Below the pieces are notes generated by a model. That model saw only the letters and a list, made by a program, of their open reading frames with translations, ran no database searches and was not told the DNA's origin. Positions 5,661 to 5,697 of a stretch of DNA of 5,697 nucleotides are shown in pieces; position 1 is the stretch's first letter; each line of letters begins with the position of its first letter. A program made the translations under genes and the position numbers. Source of the stretch: Methylobacteriaceae bacterium (GTDB lineage Bacteria; Pseudomonadota; Alphaproteobacteria; Rhizobiales; Beijerinckiaceae); assembly GCA_031272615.1 (NCBI GenBank), contig JAISTL010000323.1, positions 1-5,697 of the forward strand. Reading direction: 5' to 3'.

Positions 5661-5665
5661 TCCTT
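5661..5665 (-). promoter_or_regulatory. Ribosome binding site of the glutathione transferase gene
   Basis: AAGGA on the minus strand, 7 nt before the ATG at 5653. The same AAGGA core precedes ymdB at 4952-4956. Only 32 bases of upstream DNA remain in the window, so the promoter cannot be called. Confidence 0.7.
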
Positions 5666-5697
5666 GTTACAGTGTCATCAGTTCTGAGACTTACATA

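Overview
The window is GC-rich (about 68% in a sampled coding stretch). It most likely comes from an alphaproteobacterium. The evidence is the alphaproteobacterial flavour of the YmdB-type phosphodiesterase, the beta-class glutathione transferase, and a perfect TTAA-N7-TTAA match to the CtrA box. No genus can be named from sequence alone.

Left part, plus strand (2-2945): the 3' portion of an HscC-type Hsp70 gene, open at the window's left edge, followed 40 bp later by a J-domain protein with two predicted membrane segments. The pair looks like one operon and recalls the E. coli hscC/djlB/djlC group: a specialised Hsp70 with a dedicated, here membrane-tethered, co-chaperone whose HPD motif reads RPD.

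Middle (2946-3497): about 550 bp without a convincing gene. Its core is strikingly AT-rich (27% GC at 3241-3300) and crowded with short palindromes, a near-repeated 13-mer, the CtrA-like box and, at the end, a 13-bp-period tandem repeat just before the next ribosome binding site. It is best read as a regulatory region for the following gene, a four-helix membrane protein of the DUF2569 type (3498-3995, plus strand).

Right part, minus strand (5653-4119): a beta-class glutathione S-transferase, then a YmdB/TIGR00282 metallophosphoesterase 95 bp downstream, probably co-transcribed. These converge on the DUF2569 gene, and a strong hairpin at 4068-4103 between the two stop codons probably terminates transcription from both sides.

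I see no mobile element, CRISPR array, tRNA or rRNA. The genes belong to known families. What is less ordinary is the Hsp70/J-protein pair and the structured AT-rich intergenic region.
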